DNA of 64,000 nt, from assembly GCA_005784505.1 (NCBI GenBank), contig VCAZ01000246.1:62001-126000 (forward strand). The letters are read 5' to 3'. The notes under the pieces are model-generated. The model saw only the letters and a program-made list of their open reading frames with translations, made no database searches and was not told the origin of the DNA. This DNA comes from Bagarius yarrelli (lineage: Eukaryota; Chordata; Actinopteri; Siluriformes; Sisoridae). Positions 34,078 to 45,701 of this stretch are shown here, in pieces. Within the stretch, counting starts at the first letter, position 1, and the number at the start of each line of letters is the position of its first letter. The translations under genes and the position numbers were made by a program.

Positions 34078-34612
34078 TGTAACGGTACTCCACTGAGGCG
34101 AGACATATTTAAACCCAAGTGCAGTTTTATTTACAAGTGACAACATACAGGAAAATACAAACATAAAGTAAACTTGACTATTTACAGAAGCTGAAGACAA
34201 AACAACAAACATAAACTGAACACTGAGACCTGACTTGACAAACACTAACTTGACTTGCCATAAACACTAGCATAAACTCACCATAGTGGAACAGAAACAA
34301 ACAATAATCAAAAAAGACAAGACAAAACACAAGGGCTATAATACACAATGAACACATTAACTAGACAAGACACACCTGAACACAATCCCAAACACAGGAC
34401 TGAACAACCAAGGAGAACAAGACACAGGAACAAAGGGAAGCACATGACAGGAAGACAAGAGGACAAAGCAGGAAATAAACAAAACAGACTGCCTAGGCTA
34501 TCTTAGCTAGCCAGCATAGCATATGTTAGCCTAGACACAAAACAATGAACATGAATCAACATAATTGGAAAAAACATAAAACAACAAAAACACCAAATCC
34601 CTAAATGTTACA
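34078..34612 (-). mobile_element. Solo LTR with 5-bp target-site duplication
   Basis: TGTAACGGTACTCC...AAATGTTACA, 535 bp, TG...CA ends, flanked by AGGAA at 34073-34077 and 34613-34617. On the minus strand an AATAAAACTGC poly(A)-like signal and GCCTCAGTGGAGTACC lie near the 3' end, so minus is the likely transcribed strand. No internal retroelement region remains. Confidence 0.85.
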
Positions 34613-34829
34613 AGGAACACCGTGTGAGCAAATGCGTAATGTTTTCATAACATTCCGACAGCAAATTGACAAACATTCTCAAGAATTGCATGATAATATT
34701 TATCAGCATACGGAAAACAATTCTGACTTCTAAATTGTTCACTTGAAACTTTGGCTTCGTTCCGGTTTATCTTTTGTAATCTTGGAAATGATTTCTACTA
34801 TTATTATTATTATTATTAATAGTCAAATT

Positions 34830-35310
34830 TCTTATTTAGCGTTTTTTAACAATAGAGATTGTGTCAAAACAACTTTACAGAATTATATCAAAAAAGACAA
34901 CAGTAAAAAAGTCGGACAAGTAAAACACTCAGTTCACTGTAACTAGTATCTGTAAATTAAGAGTCCCCAAGTAAGCAAGTCAGAGGCGACAACGGCAAGA
35001 AACCAAACAAAATGGAGAAAATACCCATTGGAGTAACCAGGTTCAGGGGGTGTGGGGGGCAGTTCTCCTCTGACCAGACAGACCAGCAGGTTGTTCCATA
35101 CTGCAGTAAAGTTTCTGAATGGCCGTCTAAAAGACAAGGTCATTGCTCGGAAACTGCCACTGGGGCTTATTGTCTTGTGCTGATCCACCAACTGGACTGG
35201 ATACAGACTGTATCCAGATCTGGTTATCATTATTATTGTCACCTTAAGTTTTACTGTCCTAACTTGTCCTGGCAGGACAGAGGGAAGGTGGTAAATAGGA
35301 TTTAATTAAA
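34830..35310. mobile_element. Second copy of the TTTTATTTG-class repeat, diverged
   Basis: TTAGCGTTTTTTAACAATAG, AACAACTTTACAGAATTATA and AGTAAGCAAGTCAGAGGCGA match the start of the repeat at 32864. TGTTCCATACTGCAG recalls its later part. Confidence 0.6.
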
Positions 35311-36213
35311 AATACAAAAAAATCAAATCAATCAAAATGGAAAAAAAATTCAACACATAGCACAGAAAAACGATTCCCTACTGCGGAGGACATTAACGTG
35401 CAACGCATTATTACATTAAAAACAATTAAGGTAAGATTTAAATGTAAACACACACATTTCTCCAAATAACACAAAGAAACACCACCAGGGAGTTCCTCTC
35501 TTACTGGTTCTTCCCAAGACTGAAAAAAAGAGGAGTTGTTGTCCCGGCCTCTCTGTAGACAAGCCACAGTTACCGGAGGTGATACAATAAGTAGACAGAA
35601 TAAAGGCTAACAGCTTACTATAGCACCCTTTATCAGCTACAGTTCTTTTAAATTCTGAATGCTGATTGGTCAGATGTTTGCATGTTTATATTACTGTTGT
35701 AACATTTTCTCGTGTGTTATGATGAGGTTATTATTTATGGAAGGAGTCTCCATTCTCAGTGCTTTTTTTACAGTGAGACAGTTGCAGGTTTATGCTGTGC
35801 TAGTAATAAAATTAGGGTTGCCAGATCTTCATGAATGAGAATCAGATATGAAAAAAACCACGTGTCTGACGTGTCTGTGGAACATGCGGTTGTTTCATTG
35901 TTTGGTAACCTTAAGTGTGAATTTGTTAAATCGTTGTTGTCGGAAGAGAAGCCTTTAATCGAATGAGAGGAAACTTGCTTTAATGACTGTAATTTGGGTA
36001 ATTACTGAGGAATCACAACAATTAACTGAAATTAAGCGGTTCCCAGAGTTCCGGTGCCTCTGATGGATTCCTAAATCAGTTTCATTTGTCCGTAGTTAAG
36101 AAGGTAAGAAGCAGTAACCAATATTTTTTTTATTTAAAATTTTTATGCAACTAATCAAAAAATTCTTACAAATATATTAATGTAAAATTAAACCAAAAAT
36201 TTTTACCTCAAAA
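35311..36213. other. Intergenic DNA; possible MITE remnant at 35640-35800
   Basis: CTGAATGCTGATTGGTCAGATG and GGAAGGAGTCTCCATTCTCAG look like parts of a fish DNA-transposon family; a similar GAAGGAGTCTCCAGTG occurs at 60757. No ends were found. Confidence 0.35.
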
Positions 36214-36392
36214 CATTTACAGCATTTGGCAGACATCCTCATCCAGAGCGACTTACATTTATCTTATTTACACAGCTCAGCAATTAGGGGTTAAGGGCCT
36301 TGCTCAGGGGCCCACAGTGGTGGCTTGGATTCGACCCACAATCTTCAAGTTGGTAGTCCAACACCTTAACCATGAGCCACCACTTCCCACCA
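36214..36392 (-). mobile_element. tRNA-derived SINE, near full length
   Basis: Reversed copy with ACAGCATTTGGCAGACATCC, CAGAGCGACTTACATTTATC, TGCTCAGGGGCCCACAGTGG, GATTCGACCCACAATC and GAGCCACCACTTCCC. Confidence 0.92.
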
Positions 36393-38502
36393 GAAGAGTG
36401 GGAAAAATAAAGAAACCTTAAATGATCAAAGGTGAATAATCGCATATAAATAAATTACAAATTAAATCACCAATAGAGAAGGTTAATTAAAGGGGTTTTT
36501 TATGTAATTGCTTAAAGTTAAGTTAAGTTAGGATTTGGGGGACAATTAATCGTCAAAGGAATAATTGCGATTATGATGATTTATTGCCTGTTTTGTGGCT
36601 TTAGCGATTAATTGTTTGTTTTAAGTCTTTGACAATAAATTTTTTTGTAAAAAACAATTAAGAATTGAAAAAAGCAACTGAAAGTATTTTATAATCGCTC
36701 AAATTTGTGTCTTATTAACGCTCGACTGTGAATATTTTATTATAGATAAACAGTATTTAAGGAAATCCATATTTTGCATCCTGTCAGTGTGTTTATCTGT
36801 TTAGCAACATATTAATTAATTTCTGTTCTCTGCAGTTGCATTATGGAATGTTAACGAGTTGCGCTGGTGATGTTGCATTATTGAAGCGGCGTTTGGAGTG
36901 TCAGAAAACCCCAGAAAATCCCTCCGCTCCACTCACTCACTCTGTTAGAAAGTAGGGGGCTGCAATTACTACAGCTCCTCCTAGTGGATAATAAAAGTGT
37001 GCAATAATTGCGGTTGGATTTAAAGATTGCGGTTAGGACAAATAATTGCGATCATACGATTATTAAATAATTGTGACAGACTTACATGGTATAACCAAGA
37101 ATTAGGTAAAAATGCTCTATATTTATATATAGTTTTTAATTTGCATGGTTCACAAGAAAACAATACAAGAGTTAAGTAAATTCAGGGTTTTTTTTGTATA
37201 TCATAACGCATATGATTTTCTTTTGTACACAGTTTTTCCACAGCAGGTTTAGAATATCGGAGTGTGTGTGTGTGTACTGAATAAAAGTGTACATCTGGTG
37301 CTGAGGTTTCATTACTCATTTAGAATGCAGCGGGGTTTGATGGAGGACATGGACGCTGTGCTGCTCCTCTCCGCCGTCACACACACGGACATTCAGTTTG
37401 ATGAACGAGCCACTGTTTGCTTCTTCATAAAAACCCCTTTTGATAGCAACGGGGAGTCCGCGGTCCTCTGATTCCTGCTGTCTCCTCGCCAACTCGTGTC
37501 AAATTTGTAGAAATCCTAACAAGTCAAACTGTGTAAGAATGAACAATAACTGAGAACCCAAACGGTTCACATAGAGAGGGTTTTTAGGGGAAATGGATCC
37601 TCAGTAGAGTTGACTCCATGAGTCACTTTCCTTCTGCTTGACATCAAAGATCCTCCCTCACTAGTTACTTGTTTTTTTTTTCTTCCTCACGTTACCGTTC
37701 TGGCATTGGAGTAAATGGAGTGACTCCATATTATTTTTGTCTAAATGTTAAGAAGTCTGCATTCACACTGCACGTATCAAGTGAACCAATTCTGATTTTT
37801 TGAATGTGGTACAGATCGGATTTGAATCATGAATCGAGTACGTGCATTAATGTGTCCAGTGTGAACAGACAGATTGGATTTTCACCTGTTAATGCGAGTC
37901 GAACATCACTGAATAAGCGACGATGGCGCATAACTTTGATTGACTCCAACAGTGAAATATAATAACTTACAATAACTGTGTATTTTAATATTTATTAATT
38001 TAGTTTACTGTAAGAAATGTTCGAGATCCAGATCAGAGGCAGTTTTAACAATGCACCACGCATTGCTGTTCGGACACACACACACACACACACACAACAT
38101 TTCAGCATTTCTTTGCCTAAAGAAAGCGTTGTTTTGCCGACGTTTAAATATGATGCGAAACAACATCCAAAATAATAATTTCATCCTCGTTAAATGCATT
38201 CATTGATTATTGCGCCGTTTTACTTTCTTTTCAGGTCATTATGTCCACTTTGGGTTGGGTCATCAAAAAATCTAATATAGTCAACAACTCGGAATTAGGC
38301 ATTAAGAGCTGCAGTGTAAATACAGCCGAAAAGTCACATAAAGGAGCAAATATTCTACATACCTTATGATACATTTGTAGGTGAGAATAAAAGTCTCTAG
38401 AAGTGACCGATAACCGGTTTTAACAATGTTTTCTTCCTGATATTTAAGCTTATTTTCATTATCATATATCAGTTTTGTAATGTAGGATTCACTGATAAAT
38501 AA
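36393..38502. other. Intergenic DNA, no gene supported
   Basis: The stretch at 36540-37080 repeats phrases like AATTGCGATTATG, GCGATTAATTG and AATAATTGCGATC, suggesting an old repeat. A frame at 37325-37471 (MEDMDAVLLLSAVTHTDIQF) has balanced composition but no known match or good splice support. A short CA run lies at 38076-38094. Confidence 0.4.
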
Positions 38503-38832
38503 TGGAGCAGCTTGATGGCTTTAATGATTCGCACTGTTGCCTAACAGCAGGAAGGTTCCGGGTTCTTTCGGTGCTTGTGTGTGTTTACTCTGGTTACTCC
38601 GGTTTTCTCTAACAGTCCAAAAACTGTATGTTAGATTGATTATTGATTGTAAATTGCCCATAGGAATAAGTGTACGTGTGTGTGATTTTTTTGTCTGTAT
38701 GTGGTCCTGTGTTGGACCGGTGAACAGTCCAGGGTGACCCCTGCCTTTCGCCCAATGATAGCTGGGATAAACTCAGGCAGATCCCTGTGTCCCTGAAAAG
38801 AAATAAGCAGTTATAGACAATGGATGGATGTT
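38503..38832 (+). mobile_element. SINE/LINE-derived element, diverged
   Basis: Same family as 26233-26612 but on +: GGAGCAGCTTGATGGC, AGCAGGAAGGTTCCGGG, GGTTTTCTCTAACAGTCC, CTGCCTTTCGCCCAATGATA, ending in AATGGATGGATG. Confidence 0.8.
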
Positions 38833-39535
38833 ATACAGCGCCATATTGTCACTGTATTAATTTAGGGGATAGTGGTTTGATTCCCATCACCACCAAGTGA
38901 CCATCAGAGGTGCTATATAACAACTGTTTTGTACAACCATACCAGATCATTTTAAAAGTAATAAAACAAGCCTGCTAAAATCGATTTTACCAGATAAAAG
39001 AAGAAGAATAAGGAAGAAGCTCAACACCCACTGGTCTTACTTCAAAATGAAGACACACTCAGTTCTTTTCTTTGCCTCTCGTAGCCAGTTTTACACATCC
39101 CAGACCTTCTGTGTGTTAGCTTGACATTAGTCTTTGATGAATAAATAATAGTGTATGGCCCTTTGCCTTGTGTTTGTATTCACTGCTATATCACTTGCCT
39201 AGAAATCGCTCTCTGTGAGCAAATTCTATTTACAGTAGTGAGGTATACAGAATCATTGTTCATCGTAGACATGTGAGATGCGCCGTGATCCCTGGTGACC
39301 CCAAAGCCTGTGTGTTTTGGCTTCACCTATAACTGTGTTAACCTCGATTGAATCGCAGGCATCGGGTGCTTTGTCTGTGTGAATGGACACATTAGCCTTC
39401 CAAGGCATCTGTGACCTCCTGAGGAAATGGCTCGAAGCTGTTTTCTCATCATCTTCCTCTGACCCAGCGTCTGAAGGACAGAAATAAAAAAAGCATTACT
39501 CACATGGATAAATATCTCAGCTTTAAAAGAAATAT
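38833..39535. other. Intergenic DNA with a short SINE scrap
   Basis: GGTTTGATTCCCATCACCAC at 38874 is the B-box region of a SINE scrap. Nothing else supported. Confidence 0.45.
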
Positions 39536-39952
39536 TTGTGTGTTTTTTTATTTTATTTTATTTTTACAAAAGGAAGCACTGTATCTAACAGGTCGAATAA
39601 AACTGAGCAAAAATTGTCGGTAAATTTTTTTTCTTCTTTTAGCAAGTATGAAGTCTTTAAAAATTGGGGACCATCTCATAAACCTTGGGATTCAATTGAG
39701 ATTCTGGATGGGAGTGTTTTCCATTACGGGAAGTTAAATGACCCACAAAGCTCTTTGTACCTTCCTACATATAAACAATTTCTGCTGGAAAAACAAATCT
39801 TTCTTTGGACAATGTTTTTATTATGTCTCGGTCTAGTAAAACCAAACTACATACTGATTGAAAAACCTTGGTCAAATATTTTTCATGGTATAAAGTCACC
39901 TAGAACGATTTGGATATCACTTTTTGCAAAAAGTCAAAAGTTAAATCCCTAA
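39536..39952 (+). other. Unexplained 138-codon open frame
   Basis: From ATG at 39536 (MCVFLFYFIFTKGSTV) to TAA at 39952. The middle (KNWGPSHKPWDSIEILDG) is not low-complexity and the frame has no internal stop in AT-rich DNA where stops are expected. I recognise no domain. It lacks a clear promoter, and a tandem repeat starts at its 3' end. It may be a chance frame or a scrap of a mobile element. Confidence 0.2.
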
Positions 39953-40420
39953 GATAAAGTCAAGGTCTCTGATATGCAAGTTTTAAGTCCCTCAGATGAA
40001 TTCTGAAGTTTTTGCCCCAAGACTCTGAGCTGAACTTATTTGATACCTCATCTTTTAACTAACTCCATTGTAGGTATAGGGCAAATCCATAGTTCTGGGC
40101 TAAAGTCTGGTTCAAGTTTCAAATCCCTGATCCACAAGTCAGGTCCCAAATCCCTCAGCTAAATTATTGCTCAGATCTAAAGTCTGAACCCAATTGTCAA
40201 GTCATAACTGCAAGTTGGTGACTAGTCTCAAATCCTCCACTTATGGTGTTGTTCAAGTCTCTAAGGTGAAGTCTGGGTGGAATCTTAAGCTTGGATTTTG
40301 ATCGAGTCTCAAATGAGTTGGAAGTCTAAGTCAAGTCTCAAGGCTTTCAACTGAACTACATCTTAGTCCTTAAATTCCTGAAGCCTCAAGTCTTGTAGCT
40401 GAAGTCTAATTCCCTGTTCA
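39953..40420. repeat. Degenerate AAGTCT-type repeat
   Basis: Phrases such as CAAGTCTCAAATC, GCTGAAGTCT, AAGTCTGAACC and CAAGTCAGGTCCCAAATCCC recur without a fixed period. A second block of the same kind is at 41405-41640. Copies are old and mixed. Confidence 0.65.
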
Positions 40421-40631
40421 GACTACACTGTTACTGTCTTGTCGTGCCGTGGGTACCAAACATGCAATACTGCATGTTGTGTTCCTTCCCATCATTATGC
40501 GATGTGAGGTGCATTTAATGCTGCAAAAATAGTGGTTTCTTGGCAATGGATAGAAAACAAAGCAGTTCTGCACTCTTTAAACTTTTTGAAAACAATCGGT
40601 TATGTTCAACATGCTACATGCTAATTCATGG

Positions 40632-40783
40632 GGGAAGTAGTGGCTTAGTGGTTAAGGTGTCAGACTGATTCCAGAATAACCAGGGTTTGATTCCCAGCAC
40701 CACCAACCACGTGGACCTCTGAGCAAGGCTCTTAACCCCCAATTGCTCAGTTGTATAAATAGGAGAATGTAAATGTAAATGTA
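40632..40783 (+). mobile_element. tRNA-derived SINE
   Basis: GGGAAGTAGTGGCTTAGTGG, CAGGGTTTGATTCCCAGC, CTGAGCAAGGCTCTTAACCC and AATTGCTCAGTTGTATAAAT. The CTCTGGATAAG tail is missing; a short (AATGT)n follows. Confidence 0.88.
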
Positions 40784-41229
40784 ATTCCAATACTCACCAG
40801 CAGGTTGACAGATTGGATTGAAAAAAATGCCAGAGCAACTATAGCATAAAACCTAACCAAAGGTTAACAAGGTTAAAAAATACCAACACAAAATGTAAAG
40901 CATTTGGACTTTTGTTGGCCCCCGATGACACTTCATAAAGAAAAGCATACTGTTGGCGTAGCTACACAAAGCTTTCTTTCATCCATTTTGAAAGTTGACC
41001 TAGCAACACAGTCATCTCTTGTTCATTTTGTGATGCTTAAAAGCTGAGTACGCTAAAGATTCTATGCTTCTATTGGCCAGCGTCACCATGTGACAATGCG
41101 TAGGGTATGATGGAAAAAATATTAAACATGCTAGATTTTCTGTGATGACATCGTGAAGTGTTGCAGACATGGCGGAAGGCTGTACTGCACAATGACATGT
41201 TTGAATTTGTGCCAAAACTGGGCTAATAT
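40784..41229. other. Intergenic DNA, no feature
   Basis: Nothing recognised; the minus frame at 41012-41236 overlaps the start of the next SINE. Confidence 0.4.
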
Positions 41230-41395
41230 CTGGCACTGTGGTTTAGTGGGTTAAGGCGCCGGAACCGATATGTGCAAGTTGATGCGCCCCGATGACCTGG
41301 GTTTGATTCCGGCTTGGGTCCTTTCCAGTCCCACCTCTCTCTATCTCCCCCATTTTATTCCTCTGTCCTATCAATAAATGCAAAATAGGTCTAAG
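41230..41395 (+). mobile_element. Second type of tRNA-derived SINE
   Basis: GGCACTGTGGTTTAGTGGG with GGTTAAGGCGCC, then GACCTGGGTTTGATTCCGGC, CCACCTCTCTCTATC and TCAATAAATGCAAAAT. Head and tail differ from the main SINE family here. Confidence 0.7.
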
Positions 41396-41404
41396 TTAAT
41401 CTTA

Positions 41405-41640
41405 AATTAGATCAAATATGGGGCAAGTTTGAAGTCTTTGAGCTACCAGTTAGATTCAAGTCTCAAACCTTTAAAGTAAAGTCAAAGTTAATGAACAGAT
41501 GAATTTTATTCACAAGGCAAGTCAGAATAAACTCCTAAATCTAAAGTATGGGCAAGTGTCAAGTCTCAAAAATGTAAATACAGTTTACAGCTTAGGTCTC
41601 TGAGGTGGAACTCTTAAGATTTGGAGCAGAACCAGGACCC
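41405..41640. repeat. Second block of AAGTCT-type repeat
   Basis: TTTGAAGTCTTTGAGC, GATTCAAGTCTCAAACC, GCAAGTGTCAAGTCTC and AGGTCTCTGAGG, the same phrase set as 39953-40420. Confidence 0.55.
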
Positions 41641-42926
41641 ATTGCAGTGGCAATATTTCACAGTTGGCTTGGGATGACTGGTAAATGCAATAAAAAAGCT
41701 TTTGTTTTACAGAATCAGCTCTATGTTTAAAATTGTCTTACATGTACAGTATGTATGTAAGGTACCCTTGTAGTTACCCCAAAAAGCCTAAATGATTAAT
41801 ACCCGATCACAAAAAGATTTCACAGAATTTATGTAAAATCTTTTTAATCAAGTTTCTAGTTACGATGACCGTTAACTTTACCCTCTCGATTTAATCTTAA
41901 CCGTTTTTAAATGTTAACATTTAAAGATGTGTAAAGATAAACTTGAGGTACCACACACAAACACACACACACACACACACACACTTATCGTTAATTCTGT
42001 CTCTCTGAATTTCCTCCCGCTACTCCACAGCATCTAATTGCTCTCCTTTATTGAATAAAGCACCACTTAGCTAACACAATACCCTGATTGTGCTTTGTTT
42101 TAAAAAATGGCACGTTAGCAGTTTGTCTTAATTATTGTTATTCACTGCCACATTGTTCATAGCTTGCTAATTAGGGCTAGCATTAGAACATAATATACTC
42201 TCTAAGTACTTGATGCAGATTGATTACACAATTGATGGTGTTTTTATGAATACGTTGGTTACAGGAAGATGTGTTACTCTGTCTTAGTAGTTTTTTCTTA
42301 AGTGTTATTCGTTTTAAACAAACTACAATTTTGTCTATATAGGATCACCTCTTAAAAATGGCCATGGCCATGTTGCTTTAGTCAGAGCCAGCCCAGGCTC
42401 TGGTGGCGCCCTAGACAAGACTGGATTTGCGCTCTTCTCTACAACTTTAGGAGCACATAAACAGTAAAACTAATATATATGGTAACTGCATGCATAATTA
42501 TTGCGTTATGGTGATGCATTATGATATTCGTGATATTACGTTTTCAAGTATTATGAATTTTCGTTGCGAATTTGATTTTTTTCGAACAATATTTTAATCA
42601 GTTCAGCGGTTAGCTAAAAATTAGTACTACTTGTTTAAGGGCGTATTTAAGGCAAAAAACCCCCAAAAAAACCAAAGAAAAACCTCTCGTAGTTTCTGAT
42701 CCCATGGTCGGAATAAAAATTTAACCCACAGTTAGTTTTGGGATGGGACCCCATGTCTCTCTGAAACACGGTCTCAGAGGTAGGAGGGGTGCTATTCCAG
42801 ACAAGGTTTATTCTGTGAGCATCAAGTCCTTAAATTTACAGGTAGCCAGTAGTGGAAAACAAAGAGGAATATGACGTGGGTAATTTAGGCTTCGTTGGAA
42901 AATGTTGCTGTATTATAAATCCAGGC
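41641..42926. other. Intergenic DNA with (CA)n at 41956-41983
   Basis: Apart from the CA tract, no gene or well-bounded transposon was recognised. CCAGCCCAGGCTCTGGTGG at 42390 recalls the ends of hAT-like elements but has no partner. Confidence 0.4.
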
Positions 42927-43068
42927 AAGTGGTAGCTTAGTGGTTAAGGTGTTAGACTGCTTATTAGGTTTAATTTCTTTATGCAAATTATCTATAGCTG
43001 CCCAGATGGATAAAAAAAATGAGTTAATTGTAAGCCACTCTGAAAAAATGCATCTGCTGGAAATAAAC
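42927..43068 (+). mobile_element. Diverged SINE
   Basis: GGCAAGTGGTAGCTTAGTGG, TTAAGGTGTTAGACTGC, then a disrupted middle and the tail AAGCCACTCTGAAAAAATGC. Confidence 0.75.
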
Positions 43069-43737
43069 CATCGGCGCTGGTTGTAGCCTAGTTGTCAGCC
43101 TGGACTAGTAGCTGTATGGAATGATCATATGGTGATAGAATTTAATTCTCTTGAATGGCCCTACTGTTTGTTTGTTCAAATGTGGTGGTCAAATGTCACC
43201 CCAAGGTTTCTGGTTGTTCTGAATGGCTCGAGTGTAATCAGGAGTCATTTTTTATTTATTAGTTTACTTATCACAAGGTTTACACGCCGTCTTTTTATGT
43301 ACATACTGAATTTTGCAGAGGTTTTGGTTGCATCTCGCTATGCTTTACTTGCATCATACTTGCGCTACAGTTAGTTTTTAATCTTGCCAGAGAATCCAAA
43401 CTCGCCACAGAGGACAGCTAGCACATGCGAAAACTTAATTTGCACGTTGTTTTACTATTTATCCTTTTCCGCATGCAATTTACTACTCGCTAAATGCGTA
43501 TCCTATTAAATCAAGAGCGCAAATCAACAGCTAGACTGGATTCCTCAATGTATCCTAATGTAAGCGCCTAAACCCAGCAGAATTTTTTTTTTTTTAATAA
43601 GGCTTTGTGATTAAAAAAAGCGAAACTTTTTTAAAAGGGTGACAACTAATAACTTTCTTCCTGCCCCTCCTCTCCATAATTCCACCACTTCTGCTCCAGA
43701 ATCTTGGACGCAGTAATTTTGGAAAGGAGTCTCCACT
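43069..43737. other. Intergenic DNA, no feature
   Basis: The 81-codon + frame at 43129 and the minus frame at 43611 match nothing recognisable. Confidence 0.4.
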
Positions 43738-44123
43738 GTTGAAGTGGTATCACAGTGGTTAAGACAGGGGTGTCCAAATCGGTCTTGGAAAGTTGGTGTC
43801 CTGCGGAATTTAGCTCCAACTTGCTTCAAAACACCTACGTGTAAGTTTCAAAAATACCTAGCTTTCACCTTGATTAGTTGGTTCAGGTGTGTTTGATTAG
43901 GGTTGGACCGGAACTCTGCAGGACACCGGCCCTTCAGGAATGAGATTTGACACCCCTGGGATAAGGTGTCGGACTGCTTATTGGAAGATCGGGGTTCGAT
44001 TCCCAGCACCGCTAAGTTTCCGCTGTTGGGCCCCTAAGCAAGGCCCCAATTGCTCAGTTGTTTAAAAGAAATAAATGTAAGTCCTCTTATAAAGACGTCT
44101 GCCAAATACCGTAAATGTAAATG
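43738..44123 (+). mobile_element. SINE interrupted by a MITE
   Basis: The SINE head GAAGTGGTATCACAGTGGTT stops at 43764 and resumes at 43959 with GGATAAGGTGTCGGACTG, GGGGTTCGATTCCCAGC, CTGTTGGGCCCCTAAG and the tail TCTTATAAAGACGTCTGCC. Removing the insert and one copy of the duplication restores the normal SINE. Confidence 0.92.
43765..43958. mobile_element. hAT-type MITE (194 bp) nested in a SINE
   Basis: Ends CAGGGGTGTCCAAAT and ATTTGACACCCCTG are terminal inverted repeats. The flanks GGTTAAGA (43757-43764) and GGATAAGG (43959-43966) are an 8-bp target-site duplication with two changes; the uninterrupted SINE reads GGTTAAGG there. It resembles a very common fish non-autonomous hAT family. 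Confidence 0.92.
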
Positions 44124-44289
44124 ATTGTAAGTGTACCTTAAGGTGGCCTTGCTCCGCTCTTGCCCAGCGCAAAGGGGTAAATTTAATGGTGAACCTCTAA
44201 TTTTATTCTGGGTTGAATGCTACCCTTAAAACCCCCTTCTATGTAGAACAATTTCTAGGTCTGGTGACAAGTCTATTTGTTTTCTGTAG

Positions 44290-44440
44290 CCCTCCTGGAC
44301 TTGGGAGTAGTGAGGAATTTCATCTCTTCTGTCTTCTCGGATTGTTCATCTTGGTTTAACATGATAAACGCGCTGACACGGTGCAAAGGCATCCCGAACC
44401 ATGTGCTTATGGCGAACTCGCTCGAAATGCCGTTTATGTG
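44290..44440 (+). pseudogene. Possible gypsy-type retrotransposon protease relic
   Basis: The frame CC CTC CTG GAC reads ALLDLGVVRNFISSVFSD, close to the retropepsin pattern ALLDSGAxxNFIS of fish gypsy elements, with Ser changed to Leu after the catalytic Asp. A little further, in another frame, LTRCKG recalls the next segment. No gag, RT or LTR was found nearby, so it is at most a scrap. Confidence 0.4.
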
Positions 44441-45204
44441 ATTGATGATAACCTTGCTCCATGGACTGATCGTTGAAACTTATATTAATACATATAAAAC
44501 CATGCTGACTCTGTAGCTGTCAGGGTTCCTTTGGTATTTGCTTAACAGTCCGCAGCCACAGCATGCCTTAACGTCTTACAAATCAGGAATCTATTTCTTT
44601 TATTAAAGCATTTAGGATATATTGTGCACCTGAGCTTGACAGGCAAAGTGTACCCCAATAACGTTTTCTTAATGTGTGTGTGTGTGAGTGTTATCTTGAC
44701 GATTTATGTAGCCAATAATGAATACTCGGTGGTATATGTGTGCGTGCTCCCACACAGTCCCACCCTACTCTTTGCTTTCATCTGTTTGTGTACTATAAGT
44801 GTCTCTATTCATCACCTTTGAACTCCTTTTCTGCTCTTTTTCTTGCTTTTACCTCCATTCCATTTTATATGATAATCGCACTAGCGTATGGGTTGTTGTT
44901 GATTTTTTGGTCCATTAAAAAGGCAGACCGTGGTTATTTCATCTAAGAGCCGTGGCCATCTGCTGGGTTCTTTATCTTTACCTCCTACTACCACTGCAGA
45001 AAAAAATTGGCATCCTACAAAGGTTTATCCGATTTTTTTCATTGATTATATCCCAGGTTTATAGTAAAGTTTTTTGTTTTTTTTTTTTATTTCTAAATCC
45101 AAACTTTTACCCAGTGCTCAGCAGGTTAAAAACTGCTGTCAAATATATTGCCCTTTCTGCAAAATCCTATAGCAACAAAGTCAGATAGTTGAAAGGTCAG
45201 TAGA
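44441..45204. other. T-rich intergenic DNA
   Basis: Several overlapping hydrophobic frames (for example FYMIIALAYGLLLIFWSI at 44861-44914) occur in T-rich DNA. Without splice support or a known match I do not call them genes. Confidence 0.4.
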
Positions 45205-45467
45205 ACAGTTGTAGCTCAAATGGTTAAAGTTCTGGGTTGTTGATTGGAGGATAAGGGTTTAAGCTTACCACTGTTAAGATCTGCCAAATCTGGGTCCTTA
45301 ACAAGGGAGTAAACAGAGGAGCTTTTAAAGGGCAAGCCAAAAGGGTCAAATGTCAGTTACTATGTTGTTTTATAAACAAGGCCATTAACTCCAAATTGCT
45401 CAGTTGAATAAAAGAGATAACTGTAAGTCCCTCCAGATAAGGGTGTCTGCCAAATGATGTAAATGAA
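45205..45467 (+). mobile_element. Diverged SINE with a central insertion
   Basis: CAGTTGTAGCTCAAATGG (head), AAATTGCTCAGTTGAATAAAAG (body) and GTCCCTCCAGATAAGGGTGT (tail) are the SINE landmarks, spread over 263 bases by about 80 extra bases near 45290-45370. Confidence 0.7.
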
Positions 45468-45701
45468 TGAAAAGAACAATTAATAAAGTTGAGTTAAAAC
45501 GGGTGAAGAGGAACGTGGCCGCTGTGCCGTTGTTGCAGTTCCTGGCCAGAGTGGTTGTTCATACATGCAACCAAGAAGCTCATGGGCCAAAAAGCACATA
45601 AGATCTTCTGATCCATCTTCTCAGTGAACTTAGGGTGTGTTCATACTTGTTTGGTTTGATTAAAACAAACTTTGGTTGCTCAAATGCAATTGATTTTTAG
45701 T

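Noticed and set aside
44740..45188. Membrane protein suggested by hydrophobic frames
   Set aside because: T-rich DNA gives hydrophobic frames in any direction. No splice sites or family match support a gene.
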